Shown here piece after piece: positions 24,987 through 36,042 of a stretch of 64,000 bases of DNA. The position numbers and the translations under genes were made by a program. The stretch spans positions 2,948,277 to 3,012,276 of the forward strand of contig NW_003314271.1 in the NCBI RefSeq assembly GCF_000143415.4, read 5' to 3'. The notes beneath the pieces are model-generated. The model did not search any database, was not told where the DNA came from, and was given only the letters and a program-made list of their open reading frames with translations. Origin of the DNA: Selaginella moellendorffii. Taxonomy: Eukaryota; Streptophyta; Lycopodiopsida; Selaginellales; Selaginellaceae. Position 1 is the first letter of the stretch; each line of letters starts with the position of its first letter.

Positions 24987-25301
24987 CTTTCTACAAAAAA
25001 AACCGAGCGATAGTTAGTGTCAAAGCAAAATGAAACCACACTTACACATCAGATTAGACTTCTTCGGACAAATAATAAGAGACGTTAGCATGTTAAAACG
25101 CGTAGAAAAGAAACTAGCGACAGTGCTTCATGGCTATAACTTGAACGTCAACCAAATTAAAACTTGCTCAAAACTTGTAAGGAACCCAAGCTTGGATTCT
25201 CTCAAGACAAAAAATCTCTCTTGCTGGGAGAACTGAGAGACGACCCTGGTTTCTTGTGAATTTACAAGAACTAGAAACCAAAAGAACCTGGAAAGGAAGC
25301 G

Positions 25302-26126
25302 TCAGTCCTCATCGTCAATTGCCAAGTTCAAGGTGTGCATCCTAAAGCCTGCTTTTTCCATTGTATCTACGATCTCCGACGCAACATTTGTTGCCTGGAT
25401 GATTGTCTTCTTAGTGAGCTGAAAATGGAGGGTTGGGAACCCGGTGAGGCTTTCGAGCGATATAAAAAACAAAAAAAGAGAGAAGAAGCCCCGCTTACCG
25501 AAATGGACGTCAAACCTTCAAATGTAGTTATCCTCACATCACTGACGTCTTCCATTGCCTGGCACGAGAAGAGAAAAATATAAGCAAAGATTGTAAATGG
25601 AGATCGAAGATGGCATACCTCTAAAGAGCTTTGGACGATTGGAATCGATACGTCGGGCATGGAGCCTTCGGCCTGTGTGCCACAAGACACCTCCCGTGAA
25701 AACTTTAAGAACAAACTCTACAAACCTTGAGCATCATGACGAGCTTCTCTGCTTCCGTTTGTTCTTCTTGCGCTGCTCCCCCAGACTCCTCTTCTTTCGC
25801 TGTCTCTGGCTCAACCTACATTCGCCAGGATCTTCAAACAATCCAGGCCTCACGACAAAGTGCAAAGATCTGACCTGTGAATCGTCCGGGGCCGCCACAG
25901 GCGCATCCGAATCGACCGCCGCCTCTGTGGATTCAGCGAAGACGCGAAAGATCCTCCAATGCGGCGTCGGTCCTCTGGGCGCGCGCATCCGCCATTGCTG
26001 ATGGAGATGAGACTGATGATGCCGGAGAGACAAGCAGGCGCCGCTAACACACCCTAGGGTTTGGACCTGGCAAGAAGAAGCGGGAGAAGGCGCAAGGAGA
26101 GGACGAGGCACTAGAGCGGCCGCCAT
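25302..26126 (-). CDS. Small plastid-targeted protein, unknown
   Basis: Five exons in frame give 190 residues: 26126-25875, 25815-25726, 25672-25619, 25558-25499, 25418-25302. Exon 1 (84 residues, from MAAALVPRPLLAPSPASS) is rich in Ser, Ala, Arg and His and lacks acid until late, like a chloroplast transit peptide. The mature part has an acidic linker, an EKLVMMLKAEGSMPD segment, then a conserved-looking C-terminus (ITTFEGLTSISLTKKTII, MEKAGFRMHTLNLAIDDED). I do not recognise the family. An ATG 17 codons upstream (26177) is possible, but a G-box (CCACGTGG, about 26174-26181) overlaps it, so I prefer 26126. It converges on the P450 gene and lies 250 bp from the end of IGPS, read in the same direction. 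Confidence 0.75.
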
Positions 26127-26173
26127 AGCCGGGGAAAATGTATAGCCGGGGAAAATGCTTGCTCTAAAATCTG

Positions 26174-26181
26174 CCACGTGG
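26174..26181. promoter_or_regulatory. G-box near start of unknown plastid gene
   Basis: CCACGTGG about 50 bp upstream of the chosen ATG at 26126. G-boxes bind bZIP/bHLH factors and are frequent in promoters of light-regulated nuclear genes for plastid proteins. Confidence 0.45.
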
Positions 26182-26376
26182 AACCTCTAACCTAAACCCA
26201 TATTCAATTTTCAAAAACCGCATATTCCATACCCGGGAAAAACCACGCTTTGTTTATTAGCATCGCAGTACGCCGCGAGAACAGTGCCTTGGGAAATGGA
26301 AATGGTGAATATAAGTCCATGGATACATGATCATAGATTTCCATGCGAAAGCTTGAGAGAGCTTGAGACTTACTGA

Positions 26377-27989
26377 TCAAGAAGCCTTTGATTTTGCTTT
26401 GGAGATATCTCTTCCATAAAGACCAGCGATCCCAGCTGCCGGATCATTTTGTTTTACCAGAGATTCGCCAACCAAAACCTGAGAAGAAAAGTCTGAGAAT
26501 CAATACAAGAAAAGCTATCTAGCTATGGTACGCACCGCGCGGACTCCAGCTTTTTGAACGACTGCTATGTCTTCTGGAGTAAAGAGCCCGGATTCTCCCA
26601 CCACCTAGCACAGAGAAAGGTTTTGTAGATGTTTTCTGTGAGAATTCCCAAGCATTCCCAAGGAAATAGACTAACCATGATTCCCAAAGCATGGATTATA
26701 TCCATCCTTGCGGTGGTGAGGAGTTTCACGGTGTTGTTAATGTCCACTTTGAAAGTTTCTGCGTGTTTCTTCCCTCACAGTTAGATTGCTGGCAACTCGA
26801 ATCACGCTTACCAAGATTTCTATTGTTGATACCAATGAGCTCTATTCCAGGTAGCTCCAAAACACGGTCCATCTCTGTTCCATTGTGAACCTAGAAAAAA
26901 CCCGAGTGAAGATCCAGGTGTGAGCCAGCTTTCTCACCTCAACCAGAGCCGACATGCCGTTTTGTTTCACAACTCTCATCAAGGAACGTAACTCGTCGTC
27001 GGTTAAGACAGACGCGATCAAAAGAACCGCGTCGGCTCCCTTTGCACGAGCGTAATATATTTGCCATGGATCAATGATAAACTCCTTACACAACAGGGGA
27101 CACTACAAGGAAAATTATCAGCAAACAAAAATAAAAAAACGTTCAAAGTCAAGTAGTATTTCTTGCCTGAACTTGAGCTGCCCGAATCAAGCTTAAGTTC
27201 TCGAAGCTCCCCTGAAAATCTCAATATAAATCTCATGTTAAGCAAATCATAAACGCTAGCATGCCTGGAAATATTTTGAGTCCGTGAGCACGCTCAAGCA
27301 AGAAGCTCCGCCATTCTCGTATGCCTTTGCAATACGAACCTGAAACAAGAAGAGAACTTAATACTTCAGAAACGAGAAAATGAAGAAAAATTCCACCAAG
27401 AAAACTATACCGGATCGAAGTCGGGTTGAATCACACCTCGACTTGGAGAAGCCTTCTTCACCTCAGCAATCAACGCCGGGAGTCCAGTTTCAGCTGCTCG
27501 ATCTTTCAAGACTTTCACAAAGTCTCGAGCCGGTCCATCGATCAGAGGAAACTTTTCTTTCATCTCATACAATGGCAGCTTTTTCTTCATCTGTAAAGGA
27601 AAAAATCTATAGTGATCCATCCACAAAAGAATAAGAGAAAGAAAAACAACTTGCCTCGGCAACCTCTGTCTCTTTGTACCAAATAATCTCTTCCAGAATG
27701 TTGCGCGGCTTCTCATCTCCATCCTTGAGCACGTAGCCGCTGGGAGCAAGCCTGCGAATCGAAATGCGCTGCCTCGCTAGATCCCTTTGCTTCTGCTCGA
27801 AAGCCGACCACGCATCGCTGCTTCTCTACAAGACAAATCCATCAATAGATAGAAAAAATGTAGGCGCCCGGGCCTCGATCGATCGATTATTCGGCTTACC
27901 ACGCAGCTGATCCGCAATCTTGGACGGACGCCATGGATCCAGTCGAGGCGATTGGCACTGGCGCTCTCTTTGAATCCTAAGCAAGCCAT
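26377..27989 (-). CDS. IGPS: Indole-3-glycerol-phosphate synthase, plastid type
   Basis: Ten exons in frame give 352 residues: 27989-27900, 27825-27655, 27590-27411, 27339-27265, 27211-27167, 27102-26938, 26890-26812, 26758-26676, 26604-26536, 26478-26377. It catalyses ring closure of CdRP to indole-3-glycerol phosphate in tryptophan synthesis. Visible TrpC signatures: [28 protein letters not shown] (catalytic Lys), [28 protein letters not shown] (catalytic Lys and Glu region), [20 protein letters not shown] (substrate Asn) and VVGESGL. The first 60 or so residues are variable and basic, consistent with a plastid transit peptide. Three introns begin with GC rather than GT (after 27655, 27265 and 27167); each uses an AG/GC donor and keeps frame and family alignment, so these look real. 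It is head-to-head with calreticulin. Confidence 0.95.
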
Positions 27990-28226
27990 AAACCCTACGA
28001 GGATATTCTAAGAGGATGACTTGACTCTTGTTGACTCCCGTCCCGTCAACGGTCAAGCGTCTCCCGGACGATATTGCCGTGTAGACGAGGGTTCGATCAT
28101 AGTCCTCTGGGCTCCAGGCAAGGTAGGCTATTTCTTCCGCAACGATCATTCTTTTGCGACGATCGTCTTGTGTAGATCCGCGGCTGGGCCGCATTTCAGC
28201 GTAATCCGCTGGATCGGCAGGGAAAT
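27990..28226. promoter_or_regulatory. Bidirectional promoter IGPS / CRT3
   Basis: Only 237 bp separate the divergent start codons, so both 5' UTRs and core promoters must fit here. The stretch contains GTCAAC and GTTGACTC W-box-like elements (about 28022-28055), the type bound by WRKY factors in defence responses. The W-box assignment is by motif only. Confidence 0.5.
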
Positions 28227-30315
28227 ATGAGGATTTTCGAGCTCGCGGCCACTCTCCTGCCGGCACTGTTCGCGGTGATCCTCGCGTTTTCTCTTCCGGG
28301 CGCCGCGGAAATCTTCTTTGAGGAGCGATTCGACGGTATGGCAGCAGCATTGCTCGAAATGTTTCATAAATTTTGGTGAATCCCTTATTCTCCTCGCTGA
28401 CCCTGACACACTGTGTGTGGCGTGGTCTCGTGTGTGTTCTTCCAGATGGATGGGAGCATAGCTGGGTGCAATCCGATTGGAAGCGCTCGGATGGTCTAGC
28501 CGGGAACTGGCGGCACACGGCCGGGAAATGGCACGGTGATCCTGATGACAAGGGTACGCATTCTTCCATGTAAGCTTGCGCTTGATCTAAGGGTGGTGAT
28601 ATTTCCGTTTGGTTTTCACAGGTATCCAGACATATCCAGATTCTCGTTACTTCGCTATCTCGGCTCAGTTCCCGGTGCTCAATACGAAAGGAAAGACGCT
28701 TGTGATTCAGTACTCCGTCAAGCACGAACAAAAGATCGAGTGTGGCGGGGGATACATCAAGTTGCTCAGTGGCTACATGAATCAAAAGCGATTTAGTGGA
28801 GATACACCTTACAGGTTGAGATTATAGAGTTGAATTCCTCTCTAACGTTTTTCTCTCTTCCTTTTTCTTTGCAGCATAATGTTTGGTCCCGACATTTGTG
28901 GAACTCAAACAAAGAAGATCCACACGATTTTGCAGTATAAGAGCCAGAACTATCCGATTCGGAAGGAAGTCCCTTGCGAGACGGACCAGCTCACTCACGT
29001 TTACACGTTGATAATTCGTCCAGACGCGACTTACAGCATCCTCGTCGACAACAGAGAGAGGGATTCGGGCAGTCTCTATACCGACTGGGATATGCTACCT
29101 CCAAAGCGGATCAAAGATCCAAACGCTAAAAAGGTTGGTGTGACTTTCGTTTTTAAATTTGTTACGCTTTGCTCTTTGCATTTTTTCAGCCTGCCGATTG
29201 GGAGGATAAAGAGTATATTGTGGATCCAGATGACAAAAAGCCAGAGGTATTTATTCTTCTTCTCGCGATCTTGAGAATATATGCTTGGTTGTAATGCAGG
29301 GGTACGACTCCATTCCAGCAGAAATTCCAGACCCAGACTCGACAAAGGTTTTAATTTCCTTGCAATTTTTTTTTTGATCCTTGTCTTTTGGTTTCAACAG
29401 CCTGACAACTGGGATGAAGATGAACATGGAGTATGGAAAGTACCAAACGTGCCTAATCCTGCTTATAGAGGACCATGGAAACCGAAGGTATTATCTTTCT
29501 TTTTCCCCCTGAAATGCGTTTATTGAAGCCATTCATTTCAGAAAATAAAAAATCCCAACTATAAAGGAAAATGGTCGCCATTGGCTGACAATCCAGGTAT
29601 TCTCTCGTCTTGACTTTATTGTTCTTATTGCTGTTCATTCGGCAGAATTTGAGGACGATCCCGACTTGTATGTGTTTCCGAATCTCAAGTACATCGGTAT
29701 AGAACTTTGGCAGGTAAAAGCACAATTATCTCATTTAACGAAGGAACGCTAAGCGCATTGACAGGTGAAATCCGGAACTCTCTTCGACAATATCCTTGTA
29801 TGTGATGATCCTGAATATGCCCGATCGGTGGCAGAAGCTACGTGGGGTGCCAACAAGGATGTAAGTTATCACACTCATGATTCTCCTTAAACTTGCTGCA
29901 TTTTGCAGTTGGAGAAAGAGGCTTTTGATGAATCTGAGAAGCGGAGACAGGAACAAGAGGAGGTACAGACTTTTGCATCATCGTAGATGACGGTTTTACA
30001 TCGTGAATCTAGAAAGAGGCGGCGGCGCACAGAGCTGAAAGGGACCGTAGAAGATCGAGACACGACGACGACTACCACTACAGGCGCAAGGAGCGCATGA
30101 GGGATCGGATGAGAAGAAGACATCGATTGGTTCGTAGTGATTCTTTTCCTTTCCGTGTGGTGCTCTACATTTACACGTCGTGGTTTTGCTTTTTTCCATT
30201 TCCTGGCCGCAGGATGATGACGACGATGATTATCATGTGAGCATCTTCTTTCTCGCAAAAGGCTCCTATTCAACCTTGCTAACGTTGTTGTCATTTCGTG
30301 CAGGATGAACTGTAA
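28227..30315 (+). CDS. CRT3: Calreticulin, CRT3-like, HDEL C-terminus
   Basis: Fourteen exons in frame, 428 residues: 28227-28335, 28446-28553, 28622-28814, 28875-29133, 29190-29246, 29300-29347, 29401-29487, 29542-29596, 29646-29713, 29765-29860, 29909-29962, 30013-30129, 30213-30236, 30304-30315. A hydrophobic signal peptide (about 1-30) precedes the lectin domain with [16 protein letters not shown] and IMFGPDICG, then three P-domain repeats of the DPDxKKPEDWD type ([18 protein letters not shown] and following), [15 protein letters not shown], and the C-domain. The tail is Arg-rich (RRRSRHDDD...[15 protein letters not shown]), as in plant CRT3/EBS2, rather than the acidic calcium-storing tail of CRT1/2, and ends HDEL. 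Role: lectin chaperone for glycoprotein folding in the ER, in Arabidopsis needed for receptor kinases such as EFR and for retaining faulty BRI1. The last two coding exons are 24 and 12 nt. Confidence 0.95.
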
Positions 30316-31844
30316 GAGGCTGGCCGGCACTTTCCTCTTTTCAGAGGTGCTGGTTTGAAATGTGCTTGGAGAATGAATGGACACGGGATGGGTGAATGGA
30401 CAGACCATCGCGAAGTTGAGCTTTTCATTACTCTCGTCCCACTCCTCCAACATCTACGTCGTTGTGATGCAAGCCAAAGCCGCGCCTTGGTGAGCAAGAG
30501 TGACGTCTCAACCCCGAAGTAAACGCGCTGTGAGCTTTCCACACTTAGGCGTGATGCTGAGGCACTAACTGTTACATTTTTCTAGGAGGCGTCGCTGTCG
30601 ATGCCACGATTGGATGCTCCTCTGTGAGCCTTACGGAAGCGGCCGCGGGATAAGAGAGATCGGTTTTTCCAAACTCACGCAAAGATTTAAACAGGTGCGT
30701 TTCCTTCCCTTTCAGAGCTTTTGTCTTTAAGTTTCGAGACAGGGATTGTTTTGTTTTAATGCTTCGATGCGTCAGTTTGATCCGCTGCTGGCCTAGCAAC
30801 CTTGCAAGCAAGCAACAGTGCTTGTTTCTTCCCTTGTTCGTCGTGTTTGGTGACTCGAAGAAGAGAGAAAAAAAGAAAAACTTGGCTCTCTGGGCTTGTA
30901 TGCTTGTGGCTTTGCTTGCTCGGTTGGGTTCGTAGGTAGCTGTATGGTTGAAGCATTCATTGTTTTGAGTTTAAAGTCTTCTCTTTGTGGATTCCTTTCG
31001 TGGCGAGATATAGTCTCGAAGCTCTCGGTGGACGCAAAAACTATAAACTATGGAGAAATCTCTAAAGAACAGTGTGCTTGATACTCCTTGGTTTGTGCCG
31101 GATTGAAAAGATTGGAATTTGGCTTGCTTTGCTTGGAAGTGGTGGTGGTGCTTGTGTCCATTGATTGCTACGGGGGAGAGCATTGCATTGCTTCCGCGAA
31201 TAATTGCCTGGAGTAAAGCTTCTCTCGTGGACGGCTGGGATCTCTTGCCGCCTATCCGACGGTAACGATCGCGAGCGCTATTTTACGGCAGTTTTGAGGT
31301 TAACTATTACGGGCATATTCTATTTTATTTTATTTTGGTGTTGGCGTACGAAGGCGCGGGTTTAACAATGTATGGGTGGGAATAAAAGAAAGAATGAAAG
31401 ACGCCAAAAAAGAAGGTGAGAGAGAAGAGGAGCGTCTCGAGTGACCCGGCCAGGGCACCGCGCGAGGGATTGGATGGAGTGCTCGGCTATGGCGCTGCTG
31501 GTTGGGGACATCGTCGCCGGTGAAATACGATTCTAGGTCTCCTCCTCTCTCTCTCCCTCCCTCCCTTTGCTCGCAATCGCCTGTCGCGGAAGATACAAGG
31601 AAGATTTTCCATCCGCCGCCAGTACGAAAGATTTGATGCATCGGTGTGGCAAATGTGAGGGATCGTCTCACTCTACACGGCAGGGATGATGGAAGCTCAC
31701 GGATTGCGCGTGGAGGATCTTGTCGGCTAGAGGTAAAATCATCTCTGTGTTTTTCTTTTTCTCGTTTTTTTTTTTTTTCCTTCTTTGATGATCTCGCGTT
31801 TGTTTCAGGAGCTACAATTCCCTTGAGTTAGAACACCGGAAAGA
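30316..31844. other. Intergenic: CRT3 3' UTR and RING gene 5' UTR
   Basis: I see no protein-like frame here. The right part (about 31.4-31.84 kb) is probably the 5' leader of the RING gene, with an intron at 31733-31808 (AG/GTAAAA ... TTTCAG) and CT-rich tracts around 31540-31565. The left part is CRT3 trailer and spacer. Confidence 0.5.
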
Positions 31845-33694
31845 ATGGAGAGGTCAAGGCAGCAAAGGCGATGGAATACAGGGCAATTGATGAAGAGCTT
31901 GGATGAATCGCAATTACCAAGGTCTGTAGAGCCCAGTAGTAGCCATGGGAGGAACCTCGCATCAAGGCTGGGAATGACGGAGGTCTCGTGCTTTCCCAGC
32001 TCCCGATCAAGACGAGCGTCCAACAGGATGGAGTTTCTTAGAGACAACACAGCGGGGTCATCGAACTCACGGAGGAGGATGGAAACGAGCAAGATAAACT
32101 CCGAGCGGGGGAAAGGAATTCGCATCATAAACAACGAACTGGCCCGTGAAAGAGAAGATCTCGCGGCCGCCAGCCTTTCCGACGAGGACGACCAAGTCTT
32201 TGATCTGTCGCTGCTGGAAGGAGCCTCCTACCCCAACGTTTTGGGGGCAGGGACGAGCATGAGAAGCTTGAGTTGCAAGCGAAAGAGCTCTTCGTTTGTT
32301 CGCGGCAGCACAAGCACTGGAAGTGGCGGCTCCGGCAAGGCAAAGATGGCGGAAGAGCAAGCTCTAAGAAACCAAAGAGGACTTCATAACTTGCGAAGGT
32401 CGTCAACTTCGATAGACGGGCAGAGGCTAAAGGTTTCCAGGAGGAATGCCGATGCTCCAGAAGGCGGGGCCTCCTCTTCCTCGTCGCCTTTGCGTTTGTC
32501 AAGAGACTCAACCGCGCCGGACTACGATCGGTTACTAAGTTCCGCGAGCTCACTCACAAGAAGGCCGGCTGGTGGCACTGTCGACACGCGTGGCCGGAGT
32601 CGTAATTATGATCCAAGCAGCTCGGCCGAAACGGTCCCGAGGAGCGTGAGGAGTGCGCTGCATCCTCCGGAACGATCGACATTTGCGAGAAGGGATTCCA
32701 GAGAAACGCCGGAATCGAGCAGCCAGGCCTTCACAAAACGGAACATTTCGAACTGCTTTGGAAGCGGTCGAAGATCGCCATCTCCGAGGCCGATTGGTGG
32801 CCATGAGAGAGGCTCCCGCCACCTTGCTGCTTCGAGCTCGAATCCAGTGCAAGCTCCGCCATCCTCGTTGCTCTCGGCGGCATTGGAAGCAGCGGCGACG
32901 CCGTCGTCCTCGAGCTCGTTTCGCCAACAAGGTGGCCAAGTTTCCTCGAGCGGTGACAACAATCAGTGGTCGACACCAACAATGGCTTCTGGGTGGGAGT
33001 ACCATCGTCCCCGGCTCATGGCGGAAGGCCTCGCGAAGGTAAAAAAAGAGAAAGCTTCCTCTGTTGATCACTTCTTCGGGAACTTGCTATCCAGATCCTA
33101 TTGGCGTTGGAGCGGGTTGAAAACGACGAGGAGTTGACGCATGAGGTGAGGGAAAGCTGTTTTTGGCAGCCTAGGTTCTATAGGCCTAAGATGATTTTTT
33201 GCAGCAGCTGTTGATGCTGGAAGCCACCGTCTTGTTTGGCGGGATGGCGGTCCACGATCGCCACAGTGACTGGAGGATGGACGTCGATAACATGACCTAC
33301 GAAGTAAGCTCCGAGTTTTCACAAAAAGGAAGTTCTAAACTGGAAGAAATTCGGCTCGCAGGAGCTCCTCGCCCTCGAAGAGAAGATGGGAAGCGTAAGC
33401 ATTGGAGTGAGCGAGGAGAGGATAGCTCATGGATTGCAAAAGTGTCGATTCAGTACGCTGTTTGCCGGGTGCGGGCAGGATGGCGAGCTCAAGTGTAGCA
33501 TCTGCCAGGTGAAAAAAACTGCGATTCTGGAACAGGAGATCTAAACGTTTGGCTCTCGCTTCCAGGAGGAGTATCGCAATGGCGAGCAGCTGGGGCGGAT
33601 CGAGTGTGGTCACAAGTTCCACATCGGTTGTATCAAGCAGTGGCTTGGACACAAGAACTTATGCCCGATCTGCAAGGCCACGGCAGTGTCGTGA
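31845..33694 (+). CDS. RING-H2 E3 ubiquitin ligase, MBR-like
   Basis: Five exons in frame, 539 residues: 31845-33038, 33095-33145, 33205-33303, 33362-33508, 33566-33694. The first about 400 residues are a disordered Ser/Arg-rich region. After it come the helical signature of plant MBR1/MBR2-type ligases (ALERVENDEELTHEQLLMLE ... DVDNMTYEELLALEEKMG) and a C-terminal RING-H2 finger: CSICQEEY...CGHKFHIGCIKQWL...CPIC, with the cysteine/histidine ligands present and Ile-Trp E2-contact positions. In Arabidopsis MBR1/2 promote turnover of the Mediator subunit MED25; this role is inferred by family only. A 5' UTR intron precedes the start. Two broken copies of its last exons lie at 33930-34169 and 42488-42690. 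Confidence 0.93.
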
Positions 33695-33929
33695 TCTCGT
33701 GCACGTCAACTTGTGAGTTTCACGTCCTTGTTCTTTCATTCCACACACATCCTAGTTTTTAGAAAGAATAAACTCTAGACTTTTCTTTCAATGGCATCTT
33801 AAAGCAGGAATTCTCGAGACTATCTTTGTTTTCCAAAGTCAATAATAGACTTTAAAGGCGAGAGAAACTCCATGGAAACTACCCAGGCTTCGTTTCGCCA
33901 TCCAAAGATTGCATTGGGCCGTCCAGAGA

Positions 33930-34169
33930 AATATCTTTGCAGGAGCTTCTCGCGCTTTACTAAAGTGTGGAAGTTCTCGGGATGGCGAGCTCAAATGTAG
34001 CATCTGCCAACTTTGACTAAGAGTTTGAGGCATTGTTTTCCAGGAGGAATTTCGCAATGGCGAGGATCTGGGCGAGATCGATTGCGGTCACAAGTTCCAC
34101 GTAAACTGTATCAAGCAGTGGCTTGGACGCAAGAACTTGTGTCCAATCTGCAAAGTCACAGCAATGTGA
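33930..34169 (+). pseudogene. Partial tandem copy of RING gene exons 4-5
   Basis: Starts with CTTTGCAGGAGCTTCTCGC (like the exon 4 acceptor), has an internal deletion, then matches GATGGCGAGCTCAA(A)TGTAGCATCTGCCA and the whole last exon to its TGA. The GT donor after CSICQ is lost and a stop follows, so the split RING finger cannot be spliced together. Exon 5 itself remains clean, ending CPICKVTAM. Confidence 0.8.
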
Positions 34170-34652
34170 CAAGAGAAAGTTCGTGGAATCCAACCGTTAT
34201 GCTAGTAGTCTTTCCATTTCGCTTTCATGGATCGCTCAGGACGAACGGTGGCGATTTGGCCAGGCGAGGAAACTTCTAAAGATTCGTAGCAAGCATCCAG
34301 GCAAGTTGGAGCGTATAGTCTACGTAGGGGGTGGGCACGGATACGTAGACGTGGCGAGAGATCCATCGCACGCGCGTGACCGCGAGAGCGAGAGATCACT
34401 CGTCCTCCACGCAAGTCGCGAGACGCCAGGCGCAAATAATGGCTGTGTCAGGCGGACACGACACAGTAGAATCTCCTCCCTCCGAAACAATCCAAGCATT
34501 GTGGAAGAACCACTTTGAGTTAGCTTGAGAAACACCCATATAATCTCTTCCTCTCCTCGACAGCTCTCTTCTTTGTAGATCTTGGAGCGCGAGCGAGAGA
34601 GCGATTACTTCTTCTTCTCGATCGTCTTCTTCTTTGTGATAGTTTCTTGGCA

Positions 34653-35924
34653 ATGGAGATCCACTCGCGGATGTGCGTGGCCAAGGCCGTCCCCGCCACC
34701 GCCCCTCCGCTGGTCCTCCTCACGCCGCTCGACCTCTTCCACACCAGCCAGATGCCCATCGTCCTCTTCTACGAGAACGCCCCCGCCGGAGCAGCCGCGC
34801 GCATCGAGTCGGGGCTCGCAACCGTGCTGGATCACTACCCGGAGCTGGCGGGGCGGATCGGGCGCGACGAGCAGGGCCGCCACTGCATCCATCTCAACAA
34901 CGAAGGCGCGATCTTCGTCGAGGTGGTGTGCTCCTCCGAGCTGGCTCCCTTCCTGGACAAGCGCGGCAACGACGTCAAGGATCTCGTCGGCTCGTCGACG
35001 CTGGAGCTGGGCGATGGGATGAACCGCGTGCCGCTCATCATCCAGGTGACGCGCTTCGCTTGCGGGGGGCTGGCCCTCAGCTGGGAGGGACACCACCGCG
35101 TGTGCGATGGCTCCGCCCACACGCAGTTCTTGCTCAACTGGGCATCTGCTGCAAGAACCGGATCCCTCACTCCAGGATTCGTCCCGCTCATCCACGACCG
35201 ATCTTTCTTGTCTCCCAGGGACCCCCCGGTCGTGGAGGATCCACTAGTGGAGTTCGTCCACAAGCCCATGTCGCGCACCACCGTCCCGGGGCAAGAGGTC
35301 CTCACTCTCACGGAAAACTTGACGAGCAAGCAGATCTCCCACCTCAAATCTCTCTGCGGAAACAAATACACCACCTACGAGACTTTGAGCGCGCACTTCT
35401 GGAGGTGCATGACCGCGGCCAGGGACTTTGAAGACCGGAGCACTCTGGTCGGGCATTTTTGTCCCGCGAATGGTCGTTCCATCCTCAATGCCCCGCCCGG
35501 GTTTTTTGGCAACGCCATTTACCACACCTTCGTGCAGACGAGCGCCGCGGATCTGCTGGATGGATCGCTGGAGCACGCCGCGGGGCTCATCCGGCAGGCC
35601 GTCAAGCGCGCCAGCAACCGGGTGTTTCTCGAGTCGGTGATTGATTATCTTGCGCTGGAGCAGGCGGGCGAGGATGATCGGCCGCCGCAGGCCGAGGCCA
35701 AGGACCAGAGCTGGATCCCGAATGTCATGATCCCGTGCTGGTCGAGGTTTCCGCTGTATGAGGTTGACTTTGGGTTTGGCGATCCGTTCCGGTTCTCCAC
35801 CGTGAATGTGGGGATCGAGGGGGTGTTCACGATTGGGCCGCCGCGCAAGGACGGGATCACGGAGGTGCTCATCAATGTGCGCAAGGAGCACGCCCAGAGC
35901 CTGCTCGCTCACCTCGGCAACTGA
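34653..35924 (+). CDS. BAHD acyltransferase, copy 1
   Basis: Single exon, 423 residues, normal BAHD length. BAHD enzymes move acyl groups from acyl-CoA to alcohols or amines in the cytosol (phenylpropanoid esters, cutin/suberin precursors, volatiles). The catalytic HxxxD is HRVCD at residues 148-152, and the structural DFGWG appears as DFGFG near residue 371. The start at 34653 (ATGGAGATCC) is preceded by an in-frame GCA and TTG, so this is the first ATG. It is very close to copy 2 (40792-42084) but ends earlier (..LLAHLGN). High G/C at third positions, unlike the flanking spacer. Donor and acceptor are not predictable. Confidence 0.92.
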   Translation: MEIHSRMCVAKAVPATAPPLVLLTPLDLFHTSQMPIVLFYENAPAGAAARIESGLATVLDHYPELAGRIGRDEQGRHCIHLNNEGAIFVEVVCSSELAPFLDKRGNDVKDLVGSSTLELGDGMNRVPLIIQVTRFACGGLALSWEGHHRVCDGSAHTQFLLNWASAARTGSLTPGFVPLIHDRSFLSPRDPPVVEDPLVEFVHKPMSRTTVPGQEVLTLTENLTSKQISHLKSLCGNKYTTYETLSAHFWRCMTAARDFEDRSTLVGHFCPANGRSILNAPPGFFGNAIYHTFVQTSAADLLDGSLEHAAGLIRQAVKRASNRVFLESVIDYLALEQAGEDDRPPQAEAKDQSWIPNVMIPCWSRFPLYEVDFGFGDPFRFSTVNVGIEGVFTIGPPRKDGITEVLINVRKEHAQSLLAHLGN

Positions 35925-35989
35925 GCGGACTCTCTAGCTCTTGAGTCTTGCTTGTATCATGTATTGTTTTCTTTCATTTTGATCGTCTT

Positions 35990-36042
35990 TACGTTATTAT
36001 TATTATTATTATTATTCTTGTTCTTGTTCTTGTTCTTGTTCT
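35990..36042. repeat. Compound microsatellite (TTA)n(TTCTTG)n
   Basis: About seven TTA units followed by TTCTTG-type units in the 3' flank of BAHD copy 1. Confidence 0.85.

Noticed and set aside
25030-25236. 68-codon plus frame after the P450 stop
   Set aside because: Most likely 3' UTR. No domain and no splice link to the P450.
32550-33071. 173-codon minus frame across RING exon 1
   Set aside because: Antisense shadow of a Ser/Arg-rich disordered coding region.
34835-35912. Long frames antisense to or shifted within BAHD copy 1 (and the same over 41071-42273 for copy 2)
   Set aside because: Shadow frames of a GC-rich single-exon gene, with no motifs and no splice or start context.
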